Shown: positions 18,118-27,458 of the stretch, in pieces
How positions within the stretch are numbered: position 1 is the stretch's first letter
How the letters are laid out: every line of letters starts with the position of its first letter
Source: Streptococcus sp. VT 162
Lineage (GTDB): Bacteria; Bacillota; Bacilli; Lactobacillales; Streptococcaceae
Length of the DNA stretch: 64,000 bases
Direction of reading: 5' to 3'
NCBI GenBank assembly: GCA_000688775.2
Contig: CP007628.2
Span: 310,001 to 374,000 of the forward strand
Made by a program: the position numbers and the translations under genes
The notes under the pieces: generated by a model
What the model saw: only the letters and a program-made list of their open reading frames with translations
Database searches by the model: none
Told to the model about the DNA's origin: nothing

Positions 18118-18683
18118 AGGCCAAGTTCGTCGCTTTGTAGAAGTAGATAACCAAGGCAAACGCACTCTTCGTTCGACTGAGGTAGTTAAGGAAGCAATCC
18201 CAGAAATCACCGAAGTTGGTATAAAAGTTCTATCTAGCAACCAACCAGCTGAGGGTGTGAAAGATTTAGTTCTAGAAACTCCGAAACTGGAAGTTGAAGA
18301 GGGGACAGTTTCCTTCGAACATCAAGAACGACCAAATGCAGCCCTTCTCAAAGGACAACGCCAGCTAGTTCAAGCAGGAGTAAGCAGGAGTTGAAGGCCA
18401 AGTTCGTCGCTTTGTAGAAGTTGATGCCCAGGGCAAACGCACTCTTCATTCTACTGAGGTTCTCAAGGAAGCTATCCCAGAAATTGTCGAAGTAGGAACG
18501 AAAGAAGAGCAAGTCTCACAAACAAGGGATCAAGCGCTTTTAGCAACGCCAGCAAAAATTGAAGAAGTAAGTAAAGAGCTTCCAAATACGGGAGCGACAA
18601 GAGATGCTAGTCTAGTAGCGCTGGGACTCCTCGGAGTAATGAGTGGCTACGGCTTGCTTGCTAGAAAGAAGAAAGAAGACTAA
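18118..18683 (+). pseudogene. endoD: Out-of-frame 3' end of EndoD (89-aa repeat and LPxTG anchor)
   Basis: This stretch holds the remainder of EndoD in two other frames. The first part encodes VEGQVRRFVEVD up to ERPNAALLKGQRQLVQAG, and then the second 10-bp duplication (18372-18391) shifts the frame again. The final frame encodes VEGQVRRFVEVDAQG, LPNTG (18579-18593), a hydrophobic segment and the RKKKED tail, ending at TAA 18681-18683. Removing 10 bp at each site gives one continuous protein of 1574 residues. No start signal is seen, so the segment is probably untranslated unless frames are restored. Confidence 0.9.
18372..18391 (+). repeat. 10-bp tandem duplication, second copy site
   Basis: The same AAGCAGGAGT doublet as at 18095 appears at the homologous point of the next 89-residue repeat, 277 bp downstream. 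Confidence 0.95.
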
Positions 18684-18718
18684 TCGATTTAGAATTCTTG
18701 GAATTTCTCATAACAACT

Positions 18719-18765
18719 AAAAAACAAGGTTTGACTGTAGATTAGTCAGGCCTTGTTTTTAGTTT
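18719..18765 (+). terminator. Terminator after the EndoD locus
   Basis: AAAACAAGG with TGACT pairs with AGTCA and CCTTGTTTTT in a long interrupted stem ending in a T-run. Confidence 0.7.
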
Positions 18766-18800
18766 TGAAATTGAAGAGTAAATTTGAAGCTAGATTTTTG

Positions 18801-19169
18801 TTATTCAATTCCTTGGATAAATTTTTGGAAACGATAGGTGTCGAAATAAATATTGGATGCAACTAATTTATCAAATTCATCAAATTTCAGAAATTCTGCG
18901 ACATCCAGCTCTAGTTCTTTTCCTTGAGGAGAATGTAGACGGTAGCGATTTAAAGCTGAGACTGCTCGACCATCAACAAGTAATTGCTTCACTTCAAGAT
19001 GCTGGCTCAAAGCATAGAATTGGCCTGCGCCTTGCAAATAAACATCACGTCCTTGTCGAATTTCTATACTATCGCACATGCCATAGTCAAAGTTTTCAGC
19101 TACGAAATCTTCCCAGCCTCCCTCATTTACTGCCGTAAAATAGCTTTCTGCAAGTGTTTTTGTATCCAT
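18801..19169 (-). CDS. SnoaL/NTF2-like protein
   Basis: The product is 122 residues from the ATG at 19169, which has AGGAGG six bases upstream; longer in-frame starts lack a ribosome site. The layout (helical start TKTLAESYFTAVNEGGWEDF, then strands ending in NIYFDTYRF) fits the SnoaL-like cone fold of small ligand-binding or isomerase proteins. I see no catalytic signature, so the function is open. It is downstream of and probably co-transcribed with the WYL regulator, which may control it. Confidence 0.6.
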   Translation of the reverse strand: MDTKTLAESYFTAVNEGGWEDFVAENFDYGMCDSIEIRQGRDVYLQGAGQFYALSQHLEVKQLLVDGRAVSALNRYRLHSPQGKELELDVAEFLKFDEFDKLVASNIYFDTYRFQKFIQGIE

Positions 19170-19253
19170 TTGGAACCTCCTGTAAAATAATTGGGCTATG
19201 ATGAATATCACGAAATATTTTGCCCACTTAAGAGTATACAAAAGGAAATATGA

Positions 19254-20180
19254 CTACAGGTTGTCATATTGCTGAAGATTTTTTTTGAGAGTACTGACCA
19301 GTAGATTTTGTAAGTGACTTGGAGATACGACCTTTACTTGATAACCAAAACTTAATAGTAAATCAAAAAACGAAGGAGTTAAAGCTCTAAATGCCTGAAC
19401 TTTTATTATTTCGTCCTCGACTCTGATTTCTTCTTCCGTGAAGTAATCGTAGATTTTTGGAAGTGCAAATCTTGTAAAAACTAGTTCGATTTCTTCTCTT
19501 TGCCCCTCCACTTTATGTTTTGGGGGATTTAAAAAAAGCTCTAACTTTTCTTGAGATAAACGTGGATAATCGAATGGTTTATCTTCTATCTCCACTAGTT
19601 CTAGTTCACGAATTCGAGTTAATTTAAAAATACGAAAATCTAATTTTTCTAAGCAGTAACCGATAACATACCAAGCATTCAGTTTATAGATCAATCTGTA
19701 TGGAATAACTGTTCGCTGACTTTTCTCTTGTTTTTTCGAATAGTAAGAAAAAGAAATCATCTGTTCAGTTTGTATCGCTTCCTCAATTTCTAGTAAATAA
19801 TTTGTATTAAGAGTCCAGGAACTGAGATCAAAGTAAAAAGGACTGTTTGCTCTTGTAATTTCTTGAGAAGACAGCTTGTGTTCGATACTGTCAAGACTTG
19901 AATGACCAACGATTTTACTAACATTTTGGCTCATATTAATGATAAACTGTCTCTCTTCCTCAGTGAAAAAGTTTCTGTCTATCTTATAGTCGCTCGGTAT
20001 ATAGAAACCTCCCTTATCTCCACGTTCCGAATAGATTGGGATCCCCGCTAAACTGAGTGTATCCATGTCTCTATATACAGTTCGAGTAGATATTTCAAAC
20101 CTCTCTGCGATCTCTTTAGCTGTTATTCTCTTCTTATTCAAAAGAGACAGTAAAATATAGATTAGTCTTTCTAATTTCAT
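19254..20180 (-). CDS. YafY-type transcriptional regulator (HTH + WYL domain)
   Basis: The product is 308 residues. An N-terminal helix-turn-helix of the HTH_11 type (KRITAKEIAERFEISTRTVYRD, shortened) occupies residues 10-60. The WYL domain (about 140-215) shows SFSYYSKKQEKSQRTVIPYRL and YKLNAWYVIGYC, followed by a WCX extension. Such proteins sense ligands and repress or activate neighbouring genes. The ATG at 20180 has an AAGGGGA site; a start 12 codons upstream does not. Confidence 0.8.
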   Translation of the reverse strand: MKLERLIYILLSLLNKKRITAKEIAERFEISTRTVYRDMDTLSLAGIPIYSERGDKGGFYIPSDYKIDRNFFTEEERQFIINMSQNVSKIVGHSSLDSIEHKLSSQEITRANSPFYFDLSSWTLNTNYLLEIEEAIQTEQMISFSYYSKKQEKSQRTVIPYRLIYKLNAWYVIGYCLEKLDFRIFKLTRIRELELVEIEDKPFDYPRLSQEKLELFLNPPKHKVEGQREEIELVFTRFALPKIYDYFTEEEIRVEDEIIKVQAFRALTPSFFDLLLSFGYQVKVVSPSHLQNLLVSTLKKNLQQYDNL

Positions 20181-20533
20181 GGTAGCAATTCCCCTTCTTT
20201 TAATCTCAAATAGCACAAACTGAAGAAATTATTTTAGTTATATTGTATAATAAGAAACCCAGCAATTCAAAAAGAAGGACTGTAGAGTTTAGAATATTAA
20301 GGATTAAAATCTTAGAAAAAGGATAGTGTAGAAGTAATTAGGCAGATCAATCAAGAAATTCGCCTAAAATATTCCAACCGAATTATGTGAAGATTACTAT
20401 TTCCCGCACTGCAATCCTAGGTTTTTAGGTTAATAGATAGAAGAATGAACAAGAAAAGTTTAGGGTTTTTCTATCTCTTTTGCTGATTTTGTGATATAAT
20501 TAACACGTATAAAAAAAGAAGGAGTCATATCTA
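20181..20533. other. Intergenic gap without a recognisable gene
   Basis: About 350 AT-rich bases between the divergent WYL regulator and pgk. A TATAAT at 20246-20251 has no good -35. I see no intact gene, RNA or repeat apart from the pgk promoter at the right end. Confidence 0.6.
20495..20500 (+). promoter_or_regulatory. Extended -10 of pgk
   Basis: A perfect TATAAT preceded by TGA, 34 bases before the ATG; the -35 is weak. A strong AGAAGGAG ribosome site follows, as expected for a highly expressed glycolytic gene. Confidence 0.7.
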
Positions 20534-21733
20534 ATGGCAAAATTGACTGTTAAAGACGTTGACTTGAAAGGGAAAAAAGTTCTCGTTCGTGTTGACTTCA
20601 ACGTACCTGTTAAAGATGGCGTGATTACCAATGATAACCGTATCACTGCAGCTCTTCCAACTATCAAGTACATCCTTGAACAAGGTGGACGTGCAATCCT
20701 CTTCTCTCACCTTGGACGTGTAAAAGAAGAAGCAGACAAAGAAGGTAAATCACTTGCTCCTGTAGCTGCTGACTTGGCTGCTAAATTGGGACAAGAAGTT
20801 AAATTTATCCCAGGTGTTACACGTGGTGCTGAATTGGAAGCCGCTGTTAACGCTCTTGAAGATGGACAAGTTCTCTTGGTTGAAAACACTCGTTTCGAAG
20901 ATGTTGACGGCAAGAAAGAATCTAAAAACGATTCTGAACTTGGTAAATACTGGGCTTCACTTGGAGATGGTATCTTCGTAAACGATGCATTCGGTACTGC
21001 TCACCGTGCACACGCATCTAACGTTGGTATCTCAGCAAACGTTGAAAAAGCAGTTGCTGGTTTCCTTCTTGAAAACGAAATTGCCTACATCCAAGAAGCA
21101 GTTGAAGCTCCAGAACGTCCATTCGTAGCGATCCTTGGTGGTTCAAAAGTATCTGACAAGATTGGTGTTATCGAAAACTTGCTTGAAAAAGCTGATAAAG
21201 TGCTTATCGGTGGTGGGATGACTTACACATTCTACAAAGCTCAAGGTATCGAAATCGGTAACTCACTTGTAGAAGAAGATAAATTGGATGTTGCGAAAGC
21301 TCTTCTTGAAAAAGCAAACGGCAAATTGATCTTGCCAGTTGACTCAAAAGAAGCAAACGCATTTGCTGACTACACTGAAGTGAAAGACACTGAAGGTGAA
21401 GCAGTAGACCCAGGCTTCCTTGGTTTGGATATCGGTCCTAAATCTATCGCTAAATTTGACGAAGCTTTGACTGGTGCAAAAACAGTTGTATGGAACGGAC
21501 CTATGGGTGTATTTGAAAACCCTGACTTCCAAGCTGGTACAATCGGTGTCATGGACGCTATCGTGAAACAACCAGGTGTGAAATCAATCATCGGTGGTGG
21601 TGACTCAGCTGCTGCAGCCATCAACCTTGGTCGTGCAGACAAGTTCTCATGGATCTCTACTGGTGGTGGAGCATCAATGGAACTCCTTGAAGGTAAAGTT
21701 CTTCCAGGATTGGCAGCTTTGACTGAAAAATAA
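20534..21733 (+). CDS. pgk: Phosphoglycerate kinase
   Basis: The enzyme transfers phosphate from 1,3-bisphosphoglycerate to ADP in glycolysis. The product is 399 residues. Motifs include [15 protein letters not shown] near the N-terminus, FSHLGR, the hinge and nucleotide-binding motif [15 protein letters not shown], and [10 protein letters not shown] with [13 protein letters not shown] near the end. Codon choice is strongly biased (GAA, AAA, GGT, CGT), typical of a very highly expressed streptococcal gene. Confidence 0.97.
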   Translation: MAKLTVKDVDLKGKKVLVRVDFNVPVKDGVITNDNRITAALPTIKYILEQGGRAILFSHLGRVKEEADKEGKSLAPVAADLAAKLGQEVKFIPGVTRGAELEAAVNALEDGQVLLVENTRFEDVDGKKESKNDSELGKYWASLGDGIFVNDAFGTAHRAHASNVGISANVEKAVAGFLLENEIAYIQEAVEAPERPFVAILGGSKVSDKIGVIENLLEKADKVLIGGGMTYTFYKAQGIEIGNSLVEEDKLDVAKALLEKANGKLILPVDSKEANAFADYTEVKDTEGEAVDPGFLGLDIGPKSIAKFDEALTGAKTVVWNGPMGVFENPDFQAGTIGVMDAIVKQPGVKSIIGGGDSAAAAINLGRADKFSWISTGGGASMELLEGKVLPGLAALTEK

Positions 21734-21743
21734 ATAGTTAACT

Positions 21744-21774
21744 AAAAGAAGATGGTGTGACCATCTTCTTTTTA
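21744..21774 (+). terminator. Terminator of pgk
   Basis: A perfect 13-bp stem: AAAAGAAGATGGT and ACCATCTTCTTTT around GTG, followed by TT. Confidence 0.9.
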
Positions 21775-21829
21775 ATTTAATTTATAAATAGGTGGAATTT
21801 TTCTATAAATAAAAAAAAAGAGTAAATAT

Positions 21830-21858
21830 TTGCATCCTGCCTTGTAAAGTGCTAGTAT
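21830..21858 (+). promoter_or_regulatory. Promoter of the antigen I/II gene
   Basis: TTGCAT (21830-21835) and TAGTAT (21853-21858) with a 17-bp spacer, 40 bases before the ATG. Confidence 0.6.
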
Positions 21859-21898
21859 AAGAAGTAACGACTAAATTTAGGTAAGGAAAGGGATTAAA

Positions 21899-24526
21899 AT
21901 GAAAAATAAAAAAGAAGTCTATGGATTTCGTAAAAGCAAAGTTGCGAAAACTTTGTGTGGTGCTGTTTTAGGAACTGCTTTGATTGCTTTTGCAGACAAA
22001 GCAGTATTTGCTGATGAAGTTACAGAGACAACTAGTACAAGTACAGTTGAGGTAGCTACTACAGGAAATCCAGCTACAAATCTACCTGAAGCTCAGGGTG
22101 AAATGAGTCAAGTTGCCAAAGAAAGCCAAGCTAAGGCTGGTTCTAAAGACTCAGCTTTGCCAGTAGAAGTATCATCAGCTGATTTGGATAAAGCAGTTGC
22201 TGATGCAAAATCTGCAGGAGTTAAGGTAATTCAAGATGAAACAAAAGACAAAGGAACAGCCACAACTGCTACAGAGAATGCTCAAAAACAAGATGAGATT
22301 AAAAGCGACTATGCTAAACAGGCTGAAGAAGTAAAGACAACAACTGAAGCATATAAAAAAGAAGTCGCAGCTCATCAGGCTGAAACAGATAAAGTCAATG
22401 CTGAAAACAAAGCAGCGGATGACAAGTACCAAAAAGATCTAAAAAGTCATCAAGAAGAAGTTGAAAAAATCAACACTGCTAATGCAACAGCTAAAGCAGA
22501 ATATGAGGCTAAGCTAGCACAATATCAAAAAGATTTAGCAACTGTCAAAAAAGCAAATGAAGATAGTCAACAGGACTATCAAAATAAACTTTCAGCTTAC
22601 CAGACAGAATTAGCTCGAGTACAAAAAGCTAATGCTGAAACTAAAGAGGCTTATGATAAAGCAGTAAAAGAAAACACAGCTAAAAACGAAGCGCTTAAAG
22701 CTGAAAATGAAGCGATTAAACAGCGTAATGAAACTGCAAAAGCGAATTATGAAGCAGCGATGAAGCAGTATGAAGCAGACCTTGCAGCTATTAAGAAAGC
22801 TAAAGAGGATAATGATGCTGATTATCAAGCTAAATTAGCAGCTTACCAGACAGAATTAGCTCGAGTACAAAAGGCTAATGCTGAAGCTAAAGAAGCTTAT
22901 GATAAAGCAGTGAAAGAAAACACAGCTAAAAACACAGCCATTCAAGCTGAAAATGAAGCGATTAAGCAACGTAACGCCACTGCAAAATCGACTTATGACG
23001 CAGCGATGAAGAAATACGAAGCAGATTTGACGGCAGTTAAGCAAGCGAATGCTACCAATGAAGCAGACTACCAAGCTAAGCTAGCTGAATACCAGACGGA
23101 ATTAGCTCGCGTTCAAAAAGCTAATGCTGATGCAAAAGCAACTTACGAGAAGGCAGTTGAAGACAACAAGGCAAAAAATGCAGCGCTTCAAGCTGAAAAC
23201 GAAGAAATCAAGCAACGCAATGCTACGGCTAAGACTGACTATGAAGCAAAATTAGCTAAATATGAAGCTGATCTTGCCAAATATAAGAAAGAGTTGGCTG
23301 AGTATCCAGCTAAGTTGCAGGCTTATAAAGATGAGCAGGCTAAAATTAAGGCGGCCCTTGTAGAACTTGAAAATAATAAAGATCAAGATGGTTACTTGTC
23401 TAAGCCATCTGCTCAGAGCTTGGTTTACGATTTAGAACCGAATGCTCAACTGGATCTCAAAACTGAAGGAAAACTTCTCACTGCAGCAGCAGTTGATGAA
23501 GCTTTTAAGAAAGACACAGTCCAATATGGCAAGAAAAATCTTCAGTTAGACAATCTAAATGTCAAGAACTTGGAAAACGGTGCTACCGCTTCTTCGGTGG
23601 AATTGTATGGTAATATTGGAGACAAATCTGACTGGACCACCAATGTAGGGAATAAAACAGAAGTTAAATGGGGCTCTGTTCTTCTAGAACGTGGGCAAAG
23701 CGTAACAGCGACTTATACCAACCTTCAAAATTCATACTACAATGGTAAAAAGATTTCCAAGATTGTTTACAAATATACTGTAGATCCTTCTTCTCAATTT
23801 AAAAATCCTAGTGGAAAAGTTTGGTTGGGAATCTTTAGTGACCCAACTTTGGGTGTCTTTGCTTCTGCTTACACTGGTGATGTTGAAAAAGGGACTTCAA
23901 TTTTCATTAAAAATGAATTTACCTTCTATGATGAAAATGACCAACCAATTAATTTTGACAATGCCCTTCTTTCTGTAGCATCTCTAAATAGAGAAAATAA
24001 TTCTATTGAGATGGCCAAGGATTACACTGGTAACTTTATTAAAATTTCCGGTTCATCTGTTGGAGAAAAAGACGGAAAGATTTATGCCACAGAAACCTTG
24101 AACTTTAAAAAAGACCAAGGTGGATCTCGTTGGACTATGTATCCAAATGGTCAACCTGGTTCAGGTTGGGATTCATCAGATGCACCAAACTCTTGGTACG
24201 GTGCTGGAGCTATTAGTATGTCTGGCCCTACGAATCATGTTACTGTTGGTGCTATTTCTGCGACCCTAGTAGTTCCTTCTGATCCAGTTATGGCGGTTGA
24301 TACAGGTAAAAGACCAAACATCTGGTACTCACTCAATGGTAAGATTCGTGCCGTCAACGTTCCGAAAATTACTAAGGAAAAACCAACTCCGCCAGTAGAA
24401 CCAACTGCACCACAAGCTCCAACTTATGAAGTAGAGAAACCACTGGAACCAGCTCCAGTAGTACCAAACTACGAAAATGAGCCAACTCCACCGGTAAAAA
24501 CTAAAATGAGCCAACTCCACCGGTAA
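21899..24526 (+). CDS. Antigen I/II family adhesin (SspA/SspB-like), truncated in the P-region
   Basis: Antigen I/II proteins bind salivary agglutinin, collagen and other bacteria from the cell wall. A signal peptide covers about residues 1-38 (cleavage near VFADE). The alanine-rich A-region (about 60-485) carries 82-residue heptad repeats. The variable lectin-like V domain (GbpC/Spa fold) covers about 495-815. The proline-rich P-region begins near 821 with [15 protein letters not shown] 29-bp tandem duplication at 24474-24531 shifts the frame, and the protein ends at 875 residues with the missense tail MSQLHR. The shortened product would lack the C1-C3 domains and the LPQTG anchor and would be secreted. 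Confidence 0.9.
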   Translation: MKNKKEVYGFRKSKVAKTLCGAVLGTALIAFADKAVFADEVTETTSTSTVEVATTGNPATNLPEAQGEMSQVAKESQAKAGSKDSALPVEVSSADLDKAVADAKSAGVKVIQDETKDKGTATTATENAQKQDEIKSDYAKQAEEVKTTTEAYKKEVAAHQAETDKVNAENKAADDKYQKDLKSHQEEVEKINTANATAKAEYEAKLAQYQKDLATVKKANEDSQQDYQNKLSAYQTELARVQKANAETKEAYDKAVKENTAKNEALKAENEAIKQRNETAKANYEAAMKQYEADLAAIKKAKEDNDADYQAKLAAYQTELARVQKANAEAKEAYDKAVKENTAKNTAIQAENEAIKQRNATAKSTYDAAMKKYEADLTAVKQANATNEADYQAKLAEYQTELARVQKANADAKATYEKAVEDNKAKNAALQAENEEIKQRNATAKTDYEAKLAKYEADLAKYKKELAEYPAKLQAYKDEQAKIKAALVELENNKDQDGYLSKPSAQSLVYDLEPNAQLDLKTEGKLLTAAAVDEAFKKDTVQYGKKNLQLDNLNVKNLENGATASSVELYGNIGDKSDWTTNVGNKTEVKWGSVLLERGQSVTATYTNLQNSYYNGKKISKIVYKYTVDPSSQFKNPSGKVWLGIFSDPTLGVFASAYTGDVEKGTSIFIKNEFTFYDENDQPINFDNALLSVASLNRENNSIEMAKDYTGNFIKISGSSVGEKDGKIYATETLNFKKDQGGSRWTMYPNGQPGSGWDSSDAPNSWYGAGAISMSGPTNHVTVGAISATLVVPSDPVMAVDTGKRPNIWYSLNGKIRAVNVPKITKEKPTPPVEPTAPQAPTYEVEKPLEPAPVVPNYENEPTPPVKTKMSQLHR
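22570..23307 (+). repeat. 246-bp coding repeats of the antigen I/II A-region
   Basis: The block beginning CAGACAGAATTAGC recurs at 22601, 22847 and 23093, exactly 246 bp (82 residues) apart. The repeat encodes [15 protein letters not shown] and the coiled-coil segment that follows. Copies are close enough for homologous length change. Confidence 0.9.
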
Positions 24527-24531
24527 AAACT
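24474..24531 (+). repeat. 29-bp tandem duplication in the antigen I/II P-region
   Basis: Bases 24474-24502 are repeated exactly at 24503-24531. Because 29 is not a multiple of three, the frame is lost and a TAA is met at 24524-24526. Removing one copy restores [17 protein letters not shown]. Confidence 0.95.
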
Positions 24532-26325
24532 CCAGATCAACCAGAGCCATCAAAACCGGAAGAGCCAAATTATGATCCATTGCCAACTCCGCCGGTAGCA
24601 CCAACTCCTAAGCAGTTGCCAACACCACCAGCGGTGCCAACAGTTCACTTCCATTACAATCGTCTATTTGCACAACCTCAGATTAATAAAGAAATTAAAA
24701 ATGAGGATGGAGTAGATATCGACCGTACTCTCGTTGCTAAGCAGTCTGTAGTGAAGTTTGAGTTGAAAACGGAAGCTTTAACTGCAGGGCGTCCAAAAAC
24801 AACTTCGTTTGTATTGGTAGATCCACTTCCAACGGGCTATCAGTTTGATTTGGAGGCGACCAAGGCTGCAAGCAAAGGTTTTGAAACAAGCTATGATAAA
24901 GCTAGTCACACTGTAACCTTTAAGGCTACTGAGGAGACCTTGGCTGCTTTCAATGCAGATTTGACAAAATCCTTTGAGACTCTATATCCAACTGTTGTTG
25001 GTCGTGTCTTGAATGATGGGGCGACTTATACAAATAACTTTACATTGACAGTCAACGATGCCTACGGTGTTAAGTCAAATATTGTTCGTGTAACGACTCC
25101 AGGTAAACCAAATGATCCTGACAATCCAAATAACAACTACATCAAGCCTTTGAAAGTTAACAAGAACAAGCAAGGTGTGAATATTGATGGCAAAGAAGTT
25201 CTAGCTGGTTCAACGAACTACTATGAACTCACATGGGATTTGGACCAATACAAGGGAGATAAATCTTCTAAAGAAGCGATTCAAAATGGTTTCTACTATG
25301 TGGATGATTATCCAGAAGAAGCCTTAACCCTTCAACCAGAATTGGTTAAGATCCGTGATCTAGAGGGCAACCTTGTATCAGGTATCAGTGTTCAACAATT
25401 TGATAGTTTAGAAGCTGCTCCTAAGAAAGTTCAGGACTTGTTGAAGAAAGCAAACATCACTGTTAAAGGTGCTTTCCAACTCTTCTCAGCTGATAATCCA
25501 GCCGAATTCTACAAGAACTATGTAGCAGCAGGAAAATCATTGCTCATCACAGATCCGATGACAGTTAAACCTGAATTTGGTCAAACGGGTGGTAAGTATG
25601 AAAACAAAGCCTACCAAATTGATTTTGGAAATGGCTATGCTACAGAAGTAGTTGTCAACAATGTACCAAAAATCACACCTAAAAAAGATGTGACAATCAG
25701 TATGGATCCAAGCAGTGACAATATCGATGGCCAAACAATTCCGTTGAACCAGTACTTCAATTATCGTTTAATTGGTGGTTTGATTCCACAAAATCATTCT
25801 GAGGACTTGAATGACTATAGTTTTGTAGATGATTATGACCAAAAAGGTGATCAATACACTGGAAACTATAAAGTTCTTGCCAAAGTTGATATCCGATTGA
25901 AAGACGGTCGTGTTATCAAGGCAGGGACAGACTTAACAGCTGAAACACAGGTTGAACATGATCAAGATAAGGGAATGATTACCATTCGCTTCAAGGAAGA
26001 ATTCCTTCAAGAGATTCAGTTGGATTCTCCATTCCAGGCTGAGACTTATATTCAAATGAAACGAATTGCAGTCGGAACCTTTGAAAATACCTATGTAAAT
26101 ACTGTGAACAAAGTTGCTTACGCTTCAAATACAGTTCGCACGACAACACCAGAACCTAAGAAACCAGAGGAGCCAACAACTCCTACTCCAAATCCAAAAG
26201 GTAACCCTACTCTACCTCAAACAGGTACAAATGATTCAAGCTACATGCCATATCTTGGTCTAGCAGCTTTAGTAGGAGTTTTAGGACTTGGTCAGTTGAA
26301 ACGAAAAGAAGACGAAAGCAAGTAA
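24532..26325 (+). pseudogene. Out-of-frame C-terminal half of the antigen I/II adhesin
   Basis: The frame that is open here continues the P-region ([27 protein letters not shown]), followed by the C1, C2 and C3 beta-domains (beginning [19 protein letters not shown]) that form isopeptide-stabilised stalk modules in this family. It ends with LPQTG (26212-26226), a membrane segment and the RKEDESK tail. No start codon with a ribosome site is seen at its head. If one 29-bp copy is removed, both parts form a 1465-residue protein, close to the usual 1500. Confidence 0.9.
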
Positions 26326-26342
26326 GCTCTAAAAGTTAAATA

Positions 26343-26372
26343 GAAAAGAGGAACTTTGTTTCCTCTTTTTCT
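26343..26372 (+). terminator. Terminator after the antigen I/II locus
   Basis: AAAAGAGGAA pairs with TTTCCTCTTTTT around a short loop and runs into a T-tract. Confidence 0.8.
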
Positions 26373-26459
26373 TGTTGTTTGAATTAAAAACGTTTCCTAT
26401 CGATTTTGGCTCATAAAATCAACTAATTTATGATAAAATGGAAATAGAAAGTTGAGATT

Positions 26460-26987
26460 ATGAGTTATTTTAAAAAATATAAATTTGATAAGTCACAGTT
26501 CAAGCTTGGTATGCGAACCTTCAAAACGGGGATTGCCGTATTTATAGTTCTCTTGATTTTTGGTTTTTTTGGCTGGAAGGGACTTCAAATCGGAGCATTA
26601 ACAGCGGTCTTCAGTCTACGAGAAAGCTTTGATAAGAGTGTCCATTTTGGAACTTCGCGTATCTTAGGAAATAGCATCGGAGGTTTTTACGCCCTTGTCT
26701 TTTTCCTCTTAAACACTTTATTTCATGGAGCCTTTTGGGTAACCTTACTAGTTGTTCCGATTTGCACCATGTTAACCATTATGACAAATGTTGCCATGAA
26801 CAACAAGGCAGGAGTTATCGGTGGTGTAGCGGCTATGTTGATTATTACCCTATCAATACCGAGCGGAGAAACATTTTTGTACGTGTTTGCGCGCGTATTT
26901 GAAACATTTATGGGAGTTTTTGTCGCAATCCTTGTTAATTATGATATTGAGCAACTGAAACTCTTTTGGGAGAAAAAAAGAAAATAA
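26460..26987 (+). CDS. FUSC/ArAE-like small membrane protein
   Basis: The product is 175 residues with about four or five membrane helices (AVFIVLLIFGFFGW, GGFYALVFFLLNTLFHG, VTLLVVPICTMLTIM, AGVIGGVAAMLIITLSI, VFETFMGVFVAILV). The pattern GMRTFKTGIAVF at the start and ARVFETFMGVFVAILVN at the end is that of aromatic-acid exporter (DUF939) family N-domains; the soluble half of larger members is absent. The substrate is unknown. A TAAAAT -10 lies shortly upstream, and the GlnR operator begins at the base after its stop. Confidence 0.75.
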   Translation: MSYFKKYKFDKSQFKLGMRTFKTGIAVFIVLLIFGFFGWKGLQIGALTAVFSLRESFDKSVHFGTSRILGNSIGGFYALVFFLLNTLFHGAFWVTLLVVPICTMLTIMTNVAMNNKAGVIGGVAAMLIITLSIPSGETFLYVFARVFETFMGVFVAILVNYDIEQLKLFWEKKRK

Positions 26988-27004
26988 TGTTACATTTTAT
27001 GACA
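26988..27004 (+). promoter_or_regulatory. GlnR operator
   Basis: TGTTA-N7-TGACA matches the GlnR/TnrA consensus TGTNA-N7-TNACA exactly. It lies just upstream of the -35 of glnR, the position used for autorepression of glnRA in nitrogen-rich medium. Confidence 0.85.
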
Positions 27005-27011
27005 TTATTCG

Positions 27012-27040
27012 TTGACGTTTATCTTTTTTTAGACTATAAT
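27012..27040 (+). promoter_or_regulatory. Promoter of glnRA
   Basis: TTGACG (27012-27017) and TATAAT (27035-27040) with a 17-bp spacer, 23 bases before the glnR ATG. Confidence 0.85.
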
Positions 27041-27063
27041 AGACAGGAAGAAGGAAATTGTAA

Positions 27064-27420
27064 ATGAAGGAAAGAGAATTTCGCCGAAATATGGCTGTTT
27101 TTCCTATCGGCAGTGTTATGAAATTGACCGATCTCTCGGCGCGTCAGATTCGTTATTATGAAGATCAAGAGTTGATCAAACCTGATCGAAACGAAGGAAA
27201 CCGTCGCATGTATTCGTTGAATGACATGGATCGTCTACTTGAAATCAAAGATTATATCTCTGAAGGTCATAATATTGCTGCGATTAAGAAAAAATATGCT
27301 GAACGCGAGGCGAAGTCCAAGAAAGCCGTGAGTCAGACGGAAGTGCGTCGCGCACTCCACAATGAACTCCTCCAGCAGGGGCGCTTTGCTTCAGTACGGT
27401 CACCCTTTGGTCGCGGTTAG
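27064..27420 (+). CDS. glnR: Nitrogen-responsive repressor GlnR (MerR family)
   Basis: GlnR represses glnRA and other nitrogen genes when glutamine is plentiful, with feedback-inhibited glutamine synthetase as co-regulator. The product is 118 residues. A MerR-type winged helix (IGSVMKLTDLSARQIRYYEDQ shortened, ELIKPDRNEGNRRMYS) occupies residues 15-85, followed by a short C-terminal tail as in other GlnR proteins. The operator 60 bases upstream supports the assignment, and glnA follows 38 bases later in the same transcript. Confidence 0.95.
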   Translation: MKEREFRRNMAVFPIGSVMKLTDLSARQIRYYEDQELIKPDRNEGNRRMYSLNDMDRLLEIKDYISEGHNIAAIKKKYAEREAKSKKAVSQTEVRRALHNELLQQGRFASVRSPFGRG

Positions 27421-27458
27421 GCAATCGCAAGTAGTCATATATATTAAGGAGAAAACCC

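Noticed and set aside
20281..20460. Possible remnant of a coding gene between the WYL regulator and pgk
   Set aside because: No frame stays open for more than about 20-30 codons with recognisable content, so no assignment is supportable.
24580..26325. A separate gene starting at the TTG near 24580 for the antigen I/II C-terminal half
   Set aside because: There is no ribosome site or signal peptide and the start lies within the proline-rich repeat; it is the out-of-frame half of the upstream adhesin.
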